Shown here: positions 53,960 to 61,774 of the stretch, piece by piece
Position numbering within the stretch: the stretch's first letter is position 1
Layout of the letters: every line of letters starts with the position of its first letter
NCBI GenBank assembly: GCA_963715895.1
Contig: OY970284.1
Location: forward strand, 6,200,001 to 6,264,000
Length of the DNA: 64,000 nt
Source of the DNA: JADGNZ01 sp963715895
GTDB taxonomy: Bacteria; Acidobacteriota; Thermoanaerobaculia; Gp7-AA8
Reading direction: 5' to 3'
The notes under the pieces: model-generated
Databases searched by the model: none
What the model was told of the DNA's origin: nothing
Seen by the model: the letters and a program-made list of their open reading frames with translations, nothing else
Made by a program: the position numbers and the translations under genes

Positions 53960-54028
53960 GGCACAGACACTCTTGTCTGTGCCGTTGTCTTGCTAACTTC
54001 CGGCCGCACAGACAGGAGTGTCTGTGCC
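53960..54028. repeat. Two 24-bp hairpin repeats between ahbAB and ahbD
   Basis: Copy 3 (GGCACAGACA-CTCT-TGTCTGTGCC, 53960-53983) and variant copy 4 (GCACAGACA-GGAG-TGTCTGTGCC, 54006-54028) lie 22 bp apart. Copy 3 ends 15 nt before the ahbD start codon. Copy 4 lies inside the last codons of ahbAB, encoding CGTDTPVC. Confidence 0.9.
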
Positions 54029-55132
54029 ACATTTTCGAGCCCACTCCCGGTAGGCGACCGGCGAGATCTCCGACGGCTTGATCTCCGCGCGTCCGCCCCA
54101 ATAGACGTTGGTGAATGTGAAGCCGACGCCGATGGCGTTCAGGTGTTCGTCGATGGCGGCCTTGTGGGCCATCACCTGATCCTTCGTCTCGCCATGAGCG
54201 ACAGCCATGATGTTGACGTCGTTCAACTCCGGACCGGCATTGCGCCAGTAAGCGTGGGTGAGGATGGCGAAGCGGCCGATCTCGCGTCCCGCTTCGATCT
54301 CGCGTCCCGCCGGAACGGCCCAATGGAAAAGGCCGTTGAAGCTCGACAACCGCTCCTCCCCCGCCACCGGCTTGGTGTGTTCCAGAAATGTGGAGAACCG
54401 TCCGATGACCCCTCGGCGATCGAGATCCTCGGCGACGGCAAAGAATGTTTCGACATCGATGCCGGCGGCTCGCGCGCGGCGCGCCCACATCCCTTCGCCG
54501 ATCTCGTCTGGTGAAAAGTCCTGCTTGAGCACGATCAGCACGTCCCAGTCGCGCGCAGAGAGCTCGACGATCGACGGCTCCATGACCTCGGCGAGCGCAG
54601 GAGACTTTTCGCCGGGCTGCATCCCTTTGCGCCGCATGTGGCCGACGCCGAGGACGAAGGCGCGCAAGGCGGGCATGACCCGATAGCGCTCGGCGCCGAT
54701 CTGACGGCGGAGGTAGTCACAGTGCGATTCGACGGAGAAGCCGGTCGGAACTTTCAGCGTCGTCCAGAGGCGCCAATCGGTACGGCCGTTTTCGCAATTG
54801 CGGATCACGACATGACCGGAGAACGGATCGCGCTTGGCGATGAAGTCGAAGGCGGCCTCGATGAGCGAGTCGTCGATCTTCCAGGCGATCAGCGCACCCT
54901 GAGCGAGATTCGTAGCCAGGAGCGTCTGACGCACCCGGCGGATCGTTCCGGCGTCGAGCATGGCCCGGATGCGCTCGATGACCACGAGCGGATGGAGGCC
55001 GGAGAGGCGCGCGATCTCGCTGATGGGCTCGCGGACGAAGCCGCGAATACGATCTTCCGAGACTTCCAGAATGCCGCGGTTGATCGGGTCGTGAGGCGAG
55101 ACCGGCACCGCGTATTCGATGGCCGCGCTCAC
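53993..55132 (-). CDS. ahbAB: Fused siroheme decarboxylase subunits A and B
   Basis: A 379-residue protein formed of two Lrp/AsnC-like halves (each a winged helix plus a RAM-like domain): half 1 begins EPISEIARLSGLHPLVVIERIRAML, half 2 begins IVELSARDWDVLIVLKQDFSPDEI. AhbA/AhbB or NirD/NirL subunits normally are separate proteins of ~150-180 residues that decarboxylate siroheme to 12,18-didecarboxysiroheme; here they are fused, as in NirDL. The second half has GRFSTFLEHTK and WAVP, family-typical. The start is a GTG overlapping the ahbC stop (GTGA). The last ~9 residues (CGTDTPVCA) are encoded by a 24-bp repeat. Confidence 0.88.
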   Translation of the reverse strand: MSAAIEYAVPVSPHDPINRGILEVSEDRIRGFVREPISEIARLSGLHPLVVIERIRAMLDAGTIRRVRQTLLATNLAQGALIAWKIDDSLIEAAFDFIAKRDPFSGHVVIRNCENGRTDWRLWTTLKVPTGFSVESHCDYLRRQIGAERYRVMPALRAFVLGVGHMRRKGMQPGEKSPALAEVMEPSIVELSARDWDVLIVLKQDFSPDEIGEGMWARRARAAGIDVETFFAVAEDLDRRGVIGRFSTFLEHTKPVAGEERLSSFNGLFHWAVPAGREIEAGREIGRFAILTHAYWRNAGPELNDVNIMAVAHGETKDQVMAHKAAIDEHLNAIGVGFTFTNVYWGGRAEIKPSEISPVAYREWARKCGTDTPVCAAGS

Positions 55133-56310
55133 GCGCTCACCTGGGCGATCTCCGAGTCCAGCAGGTAGCACCCCGGATCCGATTCCCAATAGTCGCCCGT
55201 GGCCGCTTCGGCGCGCGCGCGGAAGTTGCCGTTACACATTGGCAGCCAGCGACAACTGGCGCAGCGGCCCTTGAGTAGCGCTTTGCGGTTGCGCAGTCCG
55301 TCGAGGAGCGCGACGCGCGAATCAGTCCAGATCTCGGAGAACGGCCTCTCCCGGATCGAGCCGAGGGCGTGGTTCGTCGTGAACTGATCGGGATGAACGA
55401 CGCCGAAGCTGTCGATGCAACCGATGGCGATGCCGGAGCGGTTGCCGCCGTTGTTGCTGATCAGGGCAAACGCTTCGGCGGCGCGCGCGGGATCGCTCTG
55501 CAACAACTGCAGATAGATGTAGGGAGCGTCGGCGTGATTGTCGACCGTCATCACTTCGATGTTGCGCCCTTCGCCGTTCCACTGCTCCACCCTGGCGATC
55601 ATCTTGTTCATCAGCGTCCGCTTCTGCGGCGCTTCGAGATCGATTCCGGAGAGATAGGAACCGCGTCCGGAGTAGACGAGGTGGTAGAGGCAGAGCCGGC
55701 CGATGCCTTCGTCTTCGACGAGCTGGAAGACGCTGTCGATTTCGTCGACGTTGTCCTGCGTCACGGTGAAGCGGACGCCGACGCGGATACCGGCGTCGCG
55801 GCAGTTGCGGATCCCGCGCACGGCATCGCGGAAGGCGCCTTTGCGGACGCGCATCCGGTCATGACGCTCTTCATTGCCGTCGACGCTGATCCCGACGTAG
55901 GCCACGCCGAGGTCCGCGATGCGGCGCGCCCGCGCTTCGTCGATCAAGGTTCCGTTCGTCGAGAAGGTGACGCGCACGCCGTGCGTGGTGGCGTACTCGG
56001 CCAGATCGAGGATGTCCGGCCGGACGAGTGGCTCGCCACCGGAGATGAGCAACGCCGGCACCTTGAAAGCGGCCAGGTCGTCGATCATCGCCTTCGCTTC
56101 GTCCGTCGTCAGCTCGCCGTCGAAGCGGCGGCTGCGCGCGTCGGCGTAGCAGTGAACACATTCGAGGTTGCAGGTCTTCGTCGCATTCCATACGACGACC
56201 GGTCCGGTGTCAGGACGTGCGCCCGTTTTCTGGCCGGCTGATTGGTCGTGATACCGGAGTCGATCGCCCGAAAACGAAGCACCGCCGAGAAGTCTTGTCA
56301 CGCTGATCAT
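55129..56310 (-). CDS. ahbC: Radical SAM protein AhbC/NirJ-like (Fe-coproporphyrin synthase)
   Basis: A 393-residue radical SAM protein: CX3CX2C at Cys47/51/54 (KTCNLECVHCY), GGEPLVRPD, and a SPASM-like C-terminus (CASCRWLPMCNGNFRARAE, ESDPGCYL). In the alternative heme pathway AhbC removes the acetate side chains of didecarboxysiroheme to give Fe-coproporphyrin III; NirJ is the close relative in heme d1 synthesis. GGGAGAA precedes the ATG at 56310; the first ten codons of the longer ORF are discounted. It is the first gene of ahbC-ahbAB-ahbD, opposite a Crp/Fnr gene. Confidence 0.85.
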   Translation of the reverse strand: MISVTRLLGGASFSGDRLRYHDQSAGQKTGARPDTGPVVVWNATKTCNLECVHCYADARSRRFDGELTTDEAKAMIDDLAAFKVPALLISGGEPLVRPDILDLAEYATTHGVRVTFSTNGTLIDEARARRIADLGVAYVGISVDGNEERHDRMRVRKGAFRDAVRGIRNCRDAGIRVGVRFTVTQDNVDEIDSVFQLVEDEGIGRLCLYHLVYSGRGSYLSGIDLEAPQKRTLMNKMIARVEQWNGEGRNIEVMTVDNHADAPYIYLQLLQSDPARAAEAFALISNNGGNRSGIAIGCIDSFGVVHPDQFTTNHALGSIRERPFSEIWTDSRVALLDGLRNRKALLKGRCASCRWLPMCNGNFRARAEAATGDYWESDPGCYLLDSEIAQVSA

Positions 56311-56400
56311 GTTTTTTCTCCCGTTCGTGGAGAACATGATCGCGTCGCCTCAAACAGCAGGTCGTGATGTTGTGTACCAGCGGATGTGATGGACGACACA

Positions 56401-56486
56401 GGAAGGCAGAGGACAGAGGGCAGAAGTAAAAGCTGACAGTAGCGTGTAGTTTTTTACTTGCCTTCTGCTTTCTGCCCTCTGCCTTC
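56401..56486. repeat. GGCAGAGG/CCTCTGCC paired repeat
   Basis: The left arm 56401-56426 (GAAGGCAGAGGACAGAGGG, GCAGAAGT) and right arm 56456-56486 (ACTTGCCTTCTGC, CTGCCCTCTGCCTTC) are complementary across about 30 nt. It lies in the divergent ahbC/crp region next to the CRP-type palindrome. Confidence 0.8.
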
Positions 56487-56488
56487 AT

Positions 56489-56504
56489 TGTGACGGCCGT
56501 CACT
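56489..56504. promoter_or_regulatory. CRP/FNR-type palindrome in the ahbC-crp divergent region
   Basis: TGTGACGGCCGTCACT contains the perfect 14-bp palindrome GTGACGGCCGTCAC (56490-56503), in the TGTGA-N6-TCAC layout of Crp-family operators. It lies 179 bp before ahbC and 88 bp before the Crp/Fnr gene, so one site could serve both. Regulation is inferred from position and pattern. Confidence 0.6.
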
Positions 56505-56591
56505 TTCGGGCGTGACCGCGGTACCGGTGAATTGTGAGGCGGACGTCTACATTGCACACGTGCAATACCGCCATCCAAACCGGAGGCTCTG

Positions 56592-57311
56592 ATGCCGACG
56601 CCTTACAACCTCGATGTCCATAACAACTGTGTCGAATGCGACGTCCGCGCGGAACGGATCTTCTGCGATATGTCGAAGGAAGCGGTGGCTACGCTCGATA
56701 CCATCAAGTTCACCGGCATCTACCCGAAGGGATCGCTTCTGTTCGTGGAGGGCGAAGAGCCGCGCGGCGTCTTCATCCTCTGCAACGGCCGCGTGAAGCT
56801 GACCACGTCCTCGACGGAGGGGAAGACGCTCATCGTGAAGGTGGCCGAAGTCGGCGAGGTTCTCGGCGCGAGCGCGACCATCCTCGGCAAGCCGTACGAG
56901 GTCTCCGCGGAGACGCTCGAGCCGTCGCAGATGAACTTCATCAAGCGTGATGATTTCCTGAAGTTCCTCAATTCCCACGTCGACGCCTGCATGCACACGG
57001 CCCAGCAGCTCAGTCACAAATATCAGTCCGCCCAACGCGAGATCCGTTCCCTCGGCCTGTCGCAGACGACCTCGGAAAAACTGGCCCGCCTCCTCCTCGA
57101 CTGGAGCGCCACCAGCGGCGAAGAGACCCCGAAAGGAACCCGCCTGGTCGTCCTCCTCACGCACGAAGAGATCGCCCAGATGATCGGCACCACCCGCGAG
57201 ACCGTGACCCGCATCCTCAGCGACTTCAAGAAACGCCACATCATCGAGGTCAAAGGCTCGAACATCTTCCTGACGGAGAAGAAGGCGCTCGAGGGGATGA
57301 TCAGTACGTAG
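56592..57311 (+). CDS. Crp/Fnr-family regulator with N-terminal Cys cluster
   Basis: A 239-residue regulator. N-terminal Cys13, Cys16 and Cys25 (NNCVECDVRAERIFC), with a further Cys near residue 133 (HVDACMH), could ligate an Fe-S cluster as in FNR, though the spacing differs (FNR has CX2CX5C). The effector domain is at ~35-150 (LLFVEGEEPRGVFILCNGRVKL) and the helix-turn-helix at ~180-225 (LTHEEIAQMIGTTRETVTRILSDFKKR). Divergent from the ahb operon with a palindromic site between, it is the obvious candidate regulator of heme synthesis under low oxygen. Confidence 0.92.
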   Translation: MPTPYNLDVHNNCVECDVRAERIFCDMSKEAVATLDTIKFTGIYPKGSLLFVEGEEPRGVFILCNGRVKLTTSSTEGKTLIVKVAEVGEVLGASATILGKPYEVSAETLEPSQMNFIKRDDFLKFLNSHVDACMHTAQQLSHKYQSAQREIRSLGLSQTTSEKLARLLLDWSATSGEETPKGTRLVVLLTHEEIAQMIGTTRETVTRILSDFKKRHIIEVKGSNIFLTEKKALEGMIST

Positions 57312-57466
57312 GTTGTTCGGTTGCTGGGTATTGGGAAGCGTTGTCGGTTATCGGTTGTCGGTTATCGGTTGGCCAATCGTCCGGCCGGCAGTCCCGACAA
57401 CCGATAACCGATAACCGATAACCGACAACCGCCCCATACAACCTTGCAACCCAGCAACCCTCGTCA
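57303..57466. repeat. Nested GGTTGCTGGG and GTTATCG paired repeats
   Basis: An outer pair of GGTTGCTGGG (57311-57330) and CAACCCAGCAACC (57446-57460) encloses an inner pair of GTTGTCG/GTTATCG units (57340-57371) and CCGATAA/CCGACAA units (57394-57430). Two repeat families are thus nested as one long hairpin between the convergent crp and usp genes. Confidence 0.85.
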
Positions 57467-58303
57467 CACCACCAGCACCGGACACTCGCTCCGCTGGACG
57501 ATGCGATCAGTGGTCGTTCCGCGCATCCTGTCCGACACTCCATGACCGCGATGTCCGCCGGCGGCGATCAGGTCGGCGCCGACGCTGGCGGCGAAGTTGG
57601 CCAGATGCTCGGCCGACCAATCGGCGTCGACCAGGCGCAGCTCGCAGCGATCGACGAGCTCCGCCGGCAACCACCGCCGCAGACGCATCAGACTCTCGGC
57701 GGCCTGCTGGGGGCGGTCGTCCTCACGCGGCTTGAGGAGGATGAGACGTGCATCCGGCGCCATGGCCGCGGCGATCCGCAGCGCGTCCGCGCATTGCGGC
57801 GACTGGTCGACGATGCAGACGACTTTGTTGATCTCCAGCGATTCGTGACCGGCGGCAGCCGCGCTGACGGCCATGACCGGAATCGACACGGCCCGCATGA
57901 CGCTCTCGCACACCGATCCGATGATCAATCGGCGGACGCCGGTGCGGCCGTGCGTCCCCATCACCAGAAGATCCGCGCCCGACTCCTTCGCCTCATTGAC
58001 GATGGAGGGGACGGTAGAGTCGACGATCACGCGGGCGTCGAAGGGAACATACGGTGAAACGTTCTCCTCCACGTGCGCGATGAGTTTCTCCTGCGCCTCG
58101 GCGATGAGGTCACCAACCAGGCGCGTTGCCAGCGAAGCCTCGATCGACGCCTCTCCCAGCGATGGAATGAATTCGTCGGCGTAGATGGCGACCAGCCGCG
58201 CGCCGGTGCGCTCGGCGAGTGAGGAGGCGTAACGGAGCGCGTGAGCGGCCGTCTTGCTGAAATCGGTGGCGACGAGAATCACCTTCGGCTGAAATGTCTC
58301 CAT
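57464..58303 (-). CDS. Tandem-domain universal stress protein (UspA family)
   Basis: A 279-residue protein with two Usp domains (residues ~5-145 and ~155-279). The first has the ATP-binding motif G-x2-G-x9-G-S as MGTHGRTGVRRLIIGS; the second has a degenerate version (GGHRGHGVSDRMRGTTTDRI). VILVATDFSKTAAHALRYAS and VVCIVDQSPQ are the domain starts. Such proteins bind ATP and modulate stress survival in the cytoplasm. GAGGTG precedes the ATG at 58303. It lies 78 bp downstream of the radical SAM gene on the same strand. Confidence 0.9.
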   Translation of the reverse strand: METFQPKVILVATDFSKTAAHALRYASSLAERTGARLVAIYADEFIPSLGEASIEASLATRLVGDLIAEAQEKLIAHVEENVSPYVPFDARVIVDSTVPSIVNEAKESGADLLVMGTHGRTGVRRLIIGSVCESVMRAVSIPVMAVSAAAAGHESLEINKVVCIVDQSPQCADALRIAAAMAPDARLILLKPREDDRPQQAAESLMRLRRWLPAELVDRCELRLVDADWSAEHLANFAASVGADLIAAGGHRGHGVSDRMRGTTTDRIVQRSECPVLVV

Positions 58304-58381
58304 ACGCACCTCGCTACTGTCAGCGTAACGACCGGAACGCCGGATGTCGGTCGCGGACGTCACCGCTCCGCGTGACCGCTC

Positions 58382-59605
58382 TCACGCCGCCGGCCGCTTC
58401 TTGTAGGCGATGTAGGGGCGGGCCAGTTGGCGGAGACTCCAGTTCGTCGCCGCGTAGATGTGGTCCTGCAGCGTCGGCTGGACCAGCGCCGCGGCCTCTT
58501 CGGGCTGAACCACCAGCGACACTTCGATCGGCAGGATGCCGACCGGCAGACGGGCCCGGCGGCAACTCTCGTGCACGTAGGCGAAGACTTCCTTCATCGC
58601 TTCCGGATCGGGCGGCGGAACGTGTTCCATCTCGCTGCCGATCGTCGGGCGGAAGATGCAGACGGTGGGGAACGCTCCCGCCGAAACGATGCGGTCGATG
58701 CCGCGCCTGGTCGCTTCGATCGATTCGACGCCGGCGATGATCTCGCCGGAGACGCGCCCGCGCCCAAGCGTCTTGGCCGTGTACTCCATCGCCTCGAAAA
58801 AGGCGTGCTGGCCGACCGTTTGTGCTTTCCCGGGACAGAGCCGGGCAAAGACTTCCGGATCTTCGAACTCGTAACAGAACGAAAAGTGGTCAGTGCCGGC
58901 GGCGATCAATTCGTCGTATTCGCTGTACTGGGCGCGCGGCACCGGCACGGCCTGGATTCCGATGAAACCGCCGACGTTCTCGCGCACGGCGCGAACGAAC
59001 GGTTCACATTGCCGGAGACCGTGAATGATCTCGCGATCCGGCCGGTCTTCGTAGTGATAGCCGGTGTTGAAGTGCGTGAAGATGGTTCCTGACTCATCGC
59101 GCGCGGCCCGCGCCACTTCGACGACGTCGCGCCAGTTTTTCCGCGACTCCTCGGCGGTGCCGACGTTCTTGCCGGTCGTGCAGAACTTGCACGCCACCGA
59201 CGGCGACCACGTCCAGTAGAGGCAGCGGTTGGAGACGTAGACGGCCAGGTAGTTGCCCTGCAGAACACCGACCCGGCTCATCTCCACGCCGGATGTGGTC
59301 CGCGCCGAATACCAAGCCGGCTCTTCCGGAATGCGAACCGGATAGTGCGTGGCGTTCCGGCCGTCAGCGACGAAGTAACCGCCGTCGTCTTTCTGCAATG
59401 AGAAAACCGACTGTTGCGCGAACGGCTCGACCACCGGAACGTTGACCCAGATGTCCTTCGGCCGGGCCGGAATGACGATCTCCAGTCCGGAGCCGAGGCC
59501 GGCGCGCGTGCGGCTGATGCGTCGTCCGTCACTGGCGCGGCAGGAGTCACCGATCACCATTCCACGACAGAACAATTCGATCTCGAGCTCGACCGCTTTC
59601 AGCAT
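58382..59605 (-). CDS. Radical SAM protein with non-canonical CX10CX2C motif
   Basis: A 407-residue protein. The cluster motif is RCLYWTWSPSVACKFCTTG, with Cys128, Cys139 and Cys142, i.e. CX10CX2C instead of CX3CX2C. A long N-terminal domain (~1-115) precedes it. Further motifs fit a TIM-barrel: GTIFTHFNTGYHYEDRP, GFIGIQAVPVP and VSGEIIAGVESIEATRRGI. Proteins of the MSMEG_0568 type have a related long-spaced motif (Cys-x-Tyr-Trp), but I cannot assign this one to a named reaction. Divergent from a small Cys-containing gene and upstream of a Usp gene. Confidence 0.78.
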   Translation of the reverse strand: MLKAVELEIELFCRGMVIGDSCRASDGRRISRTRAGLGSGLEIVIPARPKDIWVNVPVVEPFAQQSVFSLQKDDGGYFVADGRNATHYPVRIPEEPAWYSARTTSGVEMSRVGVLQGNYLAVYVSNRCLYWTWSPSVACKFCTTGKNVGTAEESRKNWRDVVEVARAARDESGTIFTHFNTGYHYEDRPDREIIHGLRQCEPFVRAVRENVGGFIGIQAVPVPRAQYSEYDELIAAGTDHFSFCYEFEDPEVFARLCPGKAQTVGQHAFFEAMEYTAKTLGRGRVSGEIIAGVESIEATRRGIDRIVSAGAFPTVCIFRPTIGSEMEHVPPPDPEAMKEVFAYVHESCRRARLPVGILPIEVSLVVQPEEAAALVQPTLQDHIYAATNWSLRQLARPYIAYKKRPAA

Positions 59606-59648
59606 GCAATCAGTGAACGGCCGGGGTGCTTCACGGCTCTATGACAAC

Positions 59649-59668
59649 CATCACATCGAGGTGTGATG
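59649..59668. promoter_or_regulatory. 20-bp inverted repeat between divergent genes
   Basis: CATCACA (59649-59655) and TGTGATG (59662-59668) are perfect arms with a 6-bp centre, between the radical SAM gene (start 59605) and the small Cys-containing gene (start 59728). Candidate operator; the factor is unknown. Confidence 0.5.
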
Positions 59669-59727
59669 ACGGGTACGACAGGGGATCACATGCGGCTCAA
59701 GAATGGGATCAGCAATCGGAGGTCACC

Positions 59728-60126
59728 ATGCCGCAAACCGCGCCGAAACCGGAAACCTTATCCCGCAATGGAGCAATCGACATCCTGCGCACCGAGCTCA
59801 TGAAACTCGCCGGCGACGATGCCTCGATCTGCAAGGTCGCAGCCGAGAAGAACATCTTCTGCCGCGGTCTGCACCGCTTCAGCGACATCGAGCTTCGGCA
59901 CCGGTTCGACTGGATCAATGCCAAGAATCCCCGCATGCCCCGCGCCGAGATGGAGAAAGTGGTCGATCGCTGGCAACTGGCCCGCCAGGAAGTCGACAAC
60001 CTGCCCACCGCCTGCGACGTCCAGCAGCGCGAACACGACGGCTGCCGCGGCTGGGACGATTTCACCAACGAAGACCTCTCCCGTTTCTGCCTCGAGATCA
60101 CCGGACGAACGGTCGTCGTGAATTGA
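59728..60126 (+). CDS. Small soluble Cys-containing protein of unknown function
   Basis: A 132-residue protein; GGAGGT at 59718-59723 selects the ATG at 59728 over earlier in-frame codons. Four Cys are visible in pairs of contexts (ASICKVAAEKNIFCRGLHRFSD, ACDVQQREHDGCRGW) with a fifth in LSRFCLEI, and the sequence looks partly duplicated (FCRGLHRFSDIEL / GCRGWDDFTNEDL). I do not recognise the family. The repeated C-R-G-x(3-4)-F-(S/T)-x-(I/E) pattern suggests two related halves. Divergent position opposite the odd radical SAM gene hints at a shared pathway, perhaps as a substrate or partner; that is speculation. Confidence 0.7.
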   Translation: MPQTAPKPETLSRNGAIDILRTELMKLAGDDASICKVAAEKNIFCRGLHRFSDIELRHRFDWINAKNPRMPRAEMEKVVDRWQLARQEVDNLPTACDVQQREHDGCRGWDDFTNEDLSRFCLEITGRTVVVN

Positions 60127-60143
60127 GCGCGAAACGACAGTTC

Positions 60144-60288
60144 TCGGTTGTCGGTTATCAGTTGTCGGTTATCGGCTGTCGGTTCTCGCTTTGACGCCGG
60201 GAAAAGAATGCGTCGACGGGAACCTGCTGCCGACAACCGATAACCGATAACCGATAACCGACAACCGATAACCGACAACCGACAACCA
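60144..60288. repeat. GTTGTCG/CCGATAA paired array
   Basis: The left arm 60144-60186 (GTTGTCG, GTTATCA, GTTGTCG, GTTATCG, GCTGTCG) and longer right arm 60230-60288 (CCGACAA, CCGATAA, eight or so units) flank a 43-nt centre. It lies between the stops of the convergent small Cys-containing gene and phenylalanine hydroxylase. Confidence 0.9.
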
Positions 60289-60289
60289 C

Positions 60290-61138
60290 TCACCGCGGCC
60301 CTGAACGTTCCAACCACCCCAGAACATCATTGGCCATCGCGTCGAAGCTCGGGGCGACGAACAACTTCTTCTGATACATCGTCGGGTCGTACGGCGTAGC
60401 GGCGATCTCGTCGACGCTCCAGCCGTGCAGCTCCTCCTCCCCTTCGAAGCGGCCAAGCTCGCCGAACGATGAGAGGAGGCCGGCCCCGTAGACGCGCAGG
60501 CCGCCCGCCTCGCGGACGACGCCGAATTCGAGCGTGTACCAGTAGAGGCGGCCGATGCGCTCGATCATCTCCGGACTCTCGCCGGCGCGCAGAGCCGCTT
60601 CACCGAAAGCGCGATTGAGCGCGACGAACGTCGGATCGGCGAACGTGGCGGCATGGCCGATCAGCTCGTGAATGACGTCGGGCTCGGGCGTATAGAGCGG
60701 CACGCTGTGATGGCGCATGTACTGCGTCGAGAGGAAGACGTCGCGGCCGAGTTGCGAGAGAAAGGCCTTCGCCGCGACCAGTCCGGCCACCGGCACCATC
60801 GAGAATCCGAGGAGAGGGTGAATCGTGGCATTGACCTCGGTGAGCTGCGGAATCCGTTCGCGCGACAGCGAGATCCGATGTCCCGCTTCCCGATAGCTGC
60901 GGCAGGCGTACCGCTCGTGCAGCGGATCGAGATGGCGCCACACCTCGGCCCACACGTCGTGCTCCTGTTCCGTGTAGGCGATCCCGGCCACCGGACCCTC
61001 GCGGTAATCGAGCGCCGCGCGGGCGATCTCGTTGCGGCGGCGCCGGTAGACGGCATCGTGAAAGCCGGGATGATCGGCATCGAGTTGCATCAGTTCCGTG
61101 GGGGACGTCTCGTCGATCCGCGCCTGAGAGCTCAGCAT
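60290..61138 (-). CDS. phhA: Phenylalanine 4-monooxygenase
   Basis: A 282-residue aromatic amino acid hydroxylase. The iron ligands are His157 and His162 (IHELIGHAATFADP) and Glu204 (YWYTLEFGVV). PVAGIAYTEQEHDVWAEVW is the typical N-terminal segment and EPDVIHELIGH the core motif. It converts phenylalanine to tyrosine using tetrahydropterin and oxygen in the cytoplasm, so the organism meets oxygen at least at times. Length matches bacterial single-domain enzymes. No pterin dehydratase gene is adjacent. Confidence 0.95.
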   Translation of the reverse strand: MLSSQARIDETSPTELMQLDADHPGFHDAVYRRRRNEIARAALDYREGPVAGIAYTEQEHDVWAEVWRHLDPLHERYACRSYREAGHRISLSRERIPQLTEVNATIHPLLGFSMVPVAGLVAAKAFLSQLGRDVFLSTQYMRHHSVPLYTPEPDVIHELIGHAATFADPTFVALNRAFGEAALRAGESPEMIERIGRLYWYTLEFGVVREAGGLRVYGAGLLSSFGELGRFEGEEELHGWSVDEIAATPYDPTMYQKKLFVAPSFDAMANDVLGWLERSGPR

Positions 61139-61181
61139 CGCGGCGGGAAACCCGCACTGCCGACACCAACATTCCGGCGTA

Positions 61182-61757
61182 TCACCGCACTGCGCTCTTG
61201 CGATAGATCTCGTCCACGATCAATTCGGCGCCCAGCGAGGAGACGTCGACCCGCCCTCCTCTGATTGCCACACGCGTGGTCCAGACATCGTCTGCGGCAC
61301 GGCTGTGGACGGCGATCCGCCGCTCGCGATGCGATACGACGACGTACTCGCGAAGGGTCGGAATCGTTTGGTAATACGCGCGCTTCGGGCCGGTGTCGTA
61401 GTCTTCCGACGAGTCGCTCGTCACCTCGACGAGAATCGTGGGATTTAGCGCGGTCGCAGCCGGGCTGGCCCCGTGCTGTTGCATCGGCCCGAAGATCACC
61501 GAGCCGTCAGGAAATGTCGCCAGCCCCACCGCTTCGACATAGATGCGCAGGTCTGACGTGTGAACGCGGCAGGGACCGTCACCGACGGCATTGCCCAGCA
61601 CCCGCCCCATCTCTGACGCCAGCGCGGAATGTTCCTCGGAACCGCCAGCCATCGCATAGATTTCTCCGTCGAGAAACTCGTGCTTGCCGGTGGAAAGCGA
61701 CTCCAGCGCCACGTAATCGGCATAGGTGTAGCGATGGAGTCCGCGCAGCTCGGTCAT
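61182..61757 (-). CDS. Uma2-family (DUF820) putative restriction-fold endonuclease
   Basis: A 191-residue Uma2/DUF820 protein: YADYVALESLSTGKHEFLDGEIYAMAGGSEEHS at the N-terminus, then LRIYVEAVGLATFPDGSVIF, PTILVEVTSDSSEDYDTGPKRAYYQ and LREYVVVSHRERRIAV. The Asp, Glu-x-Thr and Lys of the PD-(D/E)XK-like core are present. The family is expanded in cyanobacteria, Acidobacteriota and others and its function is not settled. It lies 44 bp upstream of phhA and 17 bp downstream of the hydrolase gene, on the same strand. Confidence 0.9.
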   Translation of the reverse strand: MTELRGLHRYTYADYVALESLSTGKHEFLDGEIYAMAGGSEEHSALASEMGRVLGNAVGDGPCRVHTSDLRIYVEAVGLATFPDGSVIFGPMQQHGASPAATALNPTILVEVTSDSSEDYDTGPKRAYYQTIPTLREYVVVSHRERRIAVHSRAADDVWTTRVAIRGGRVDVSSLGAELIVDEIYRKSAVR

Positions 61758-61774
61758 GAAGGTATTCTAGACCC

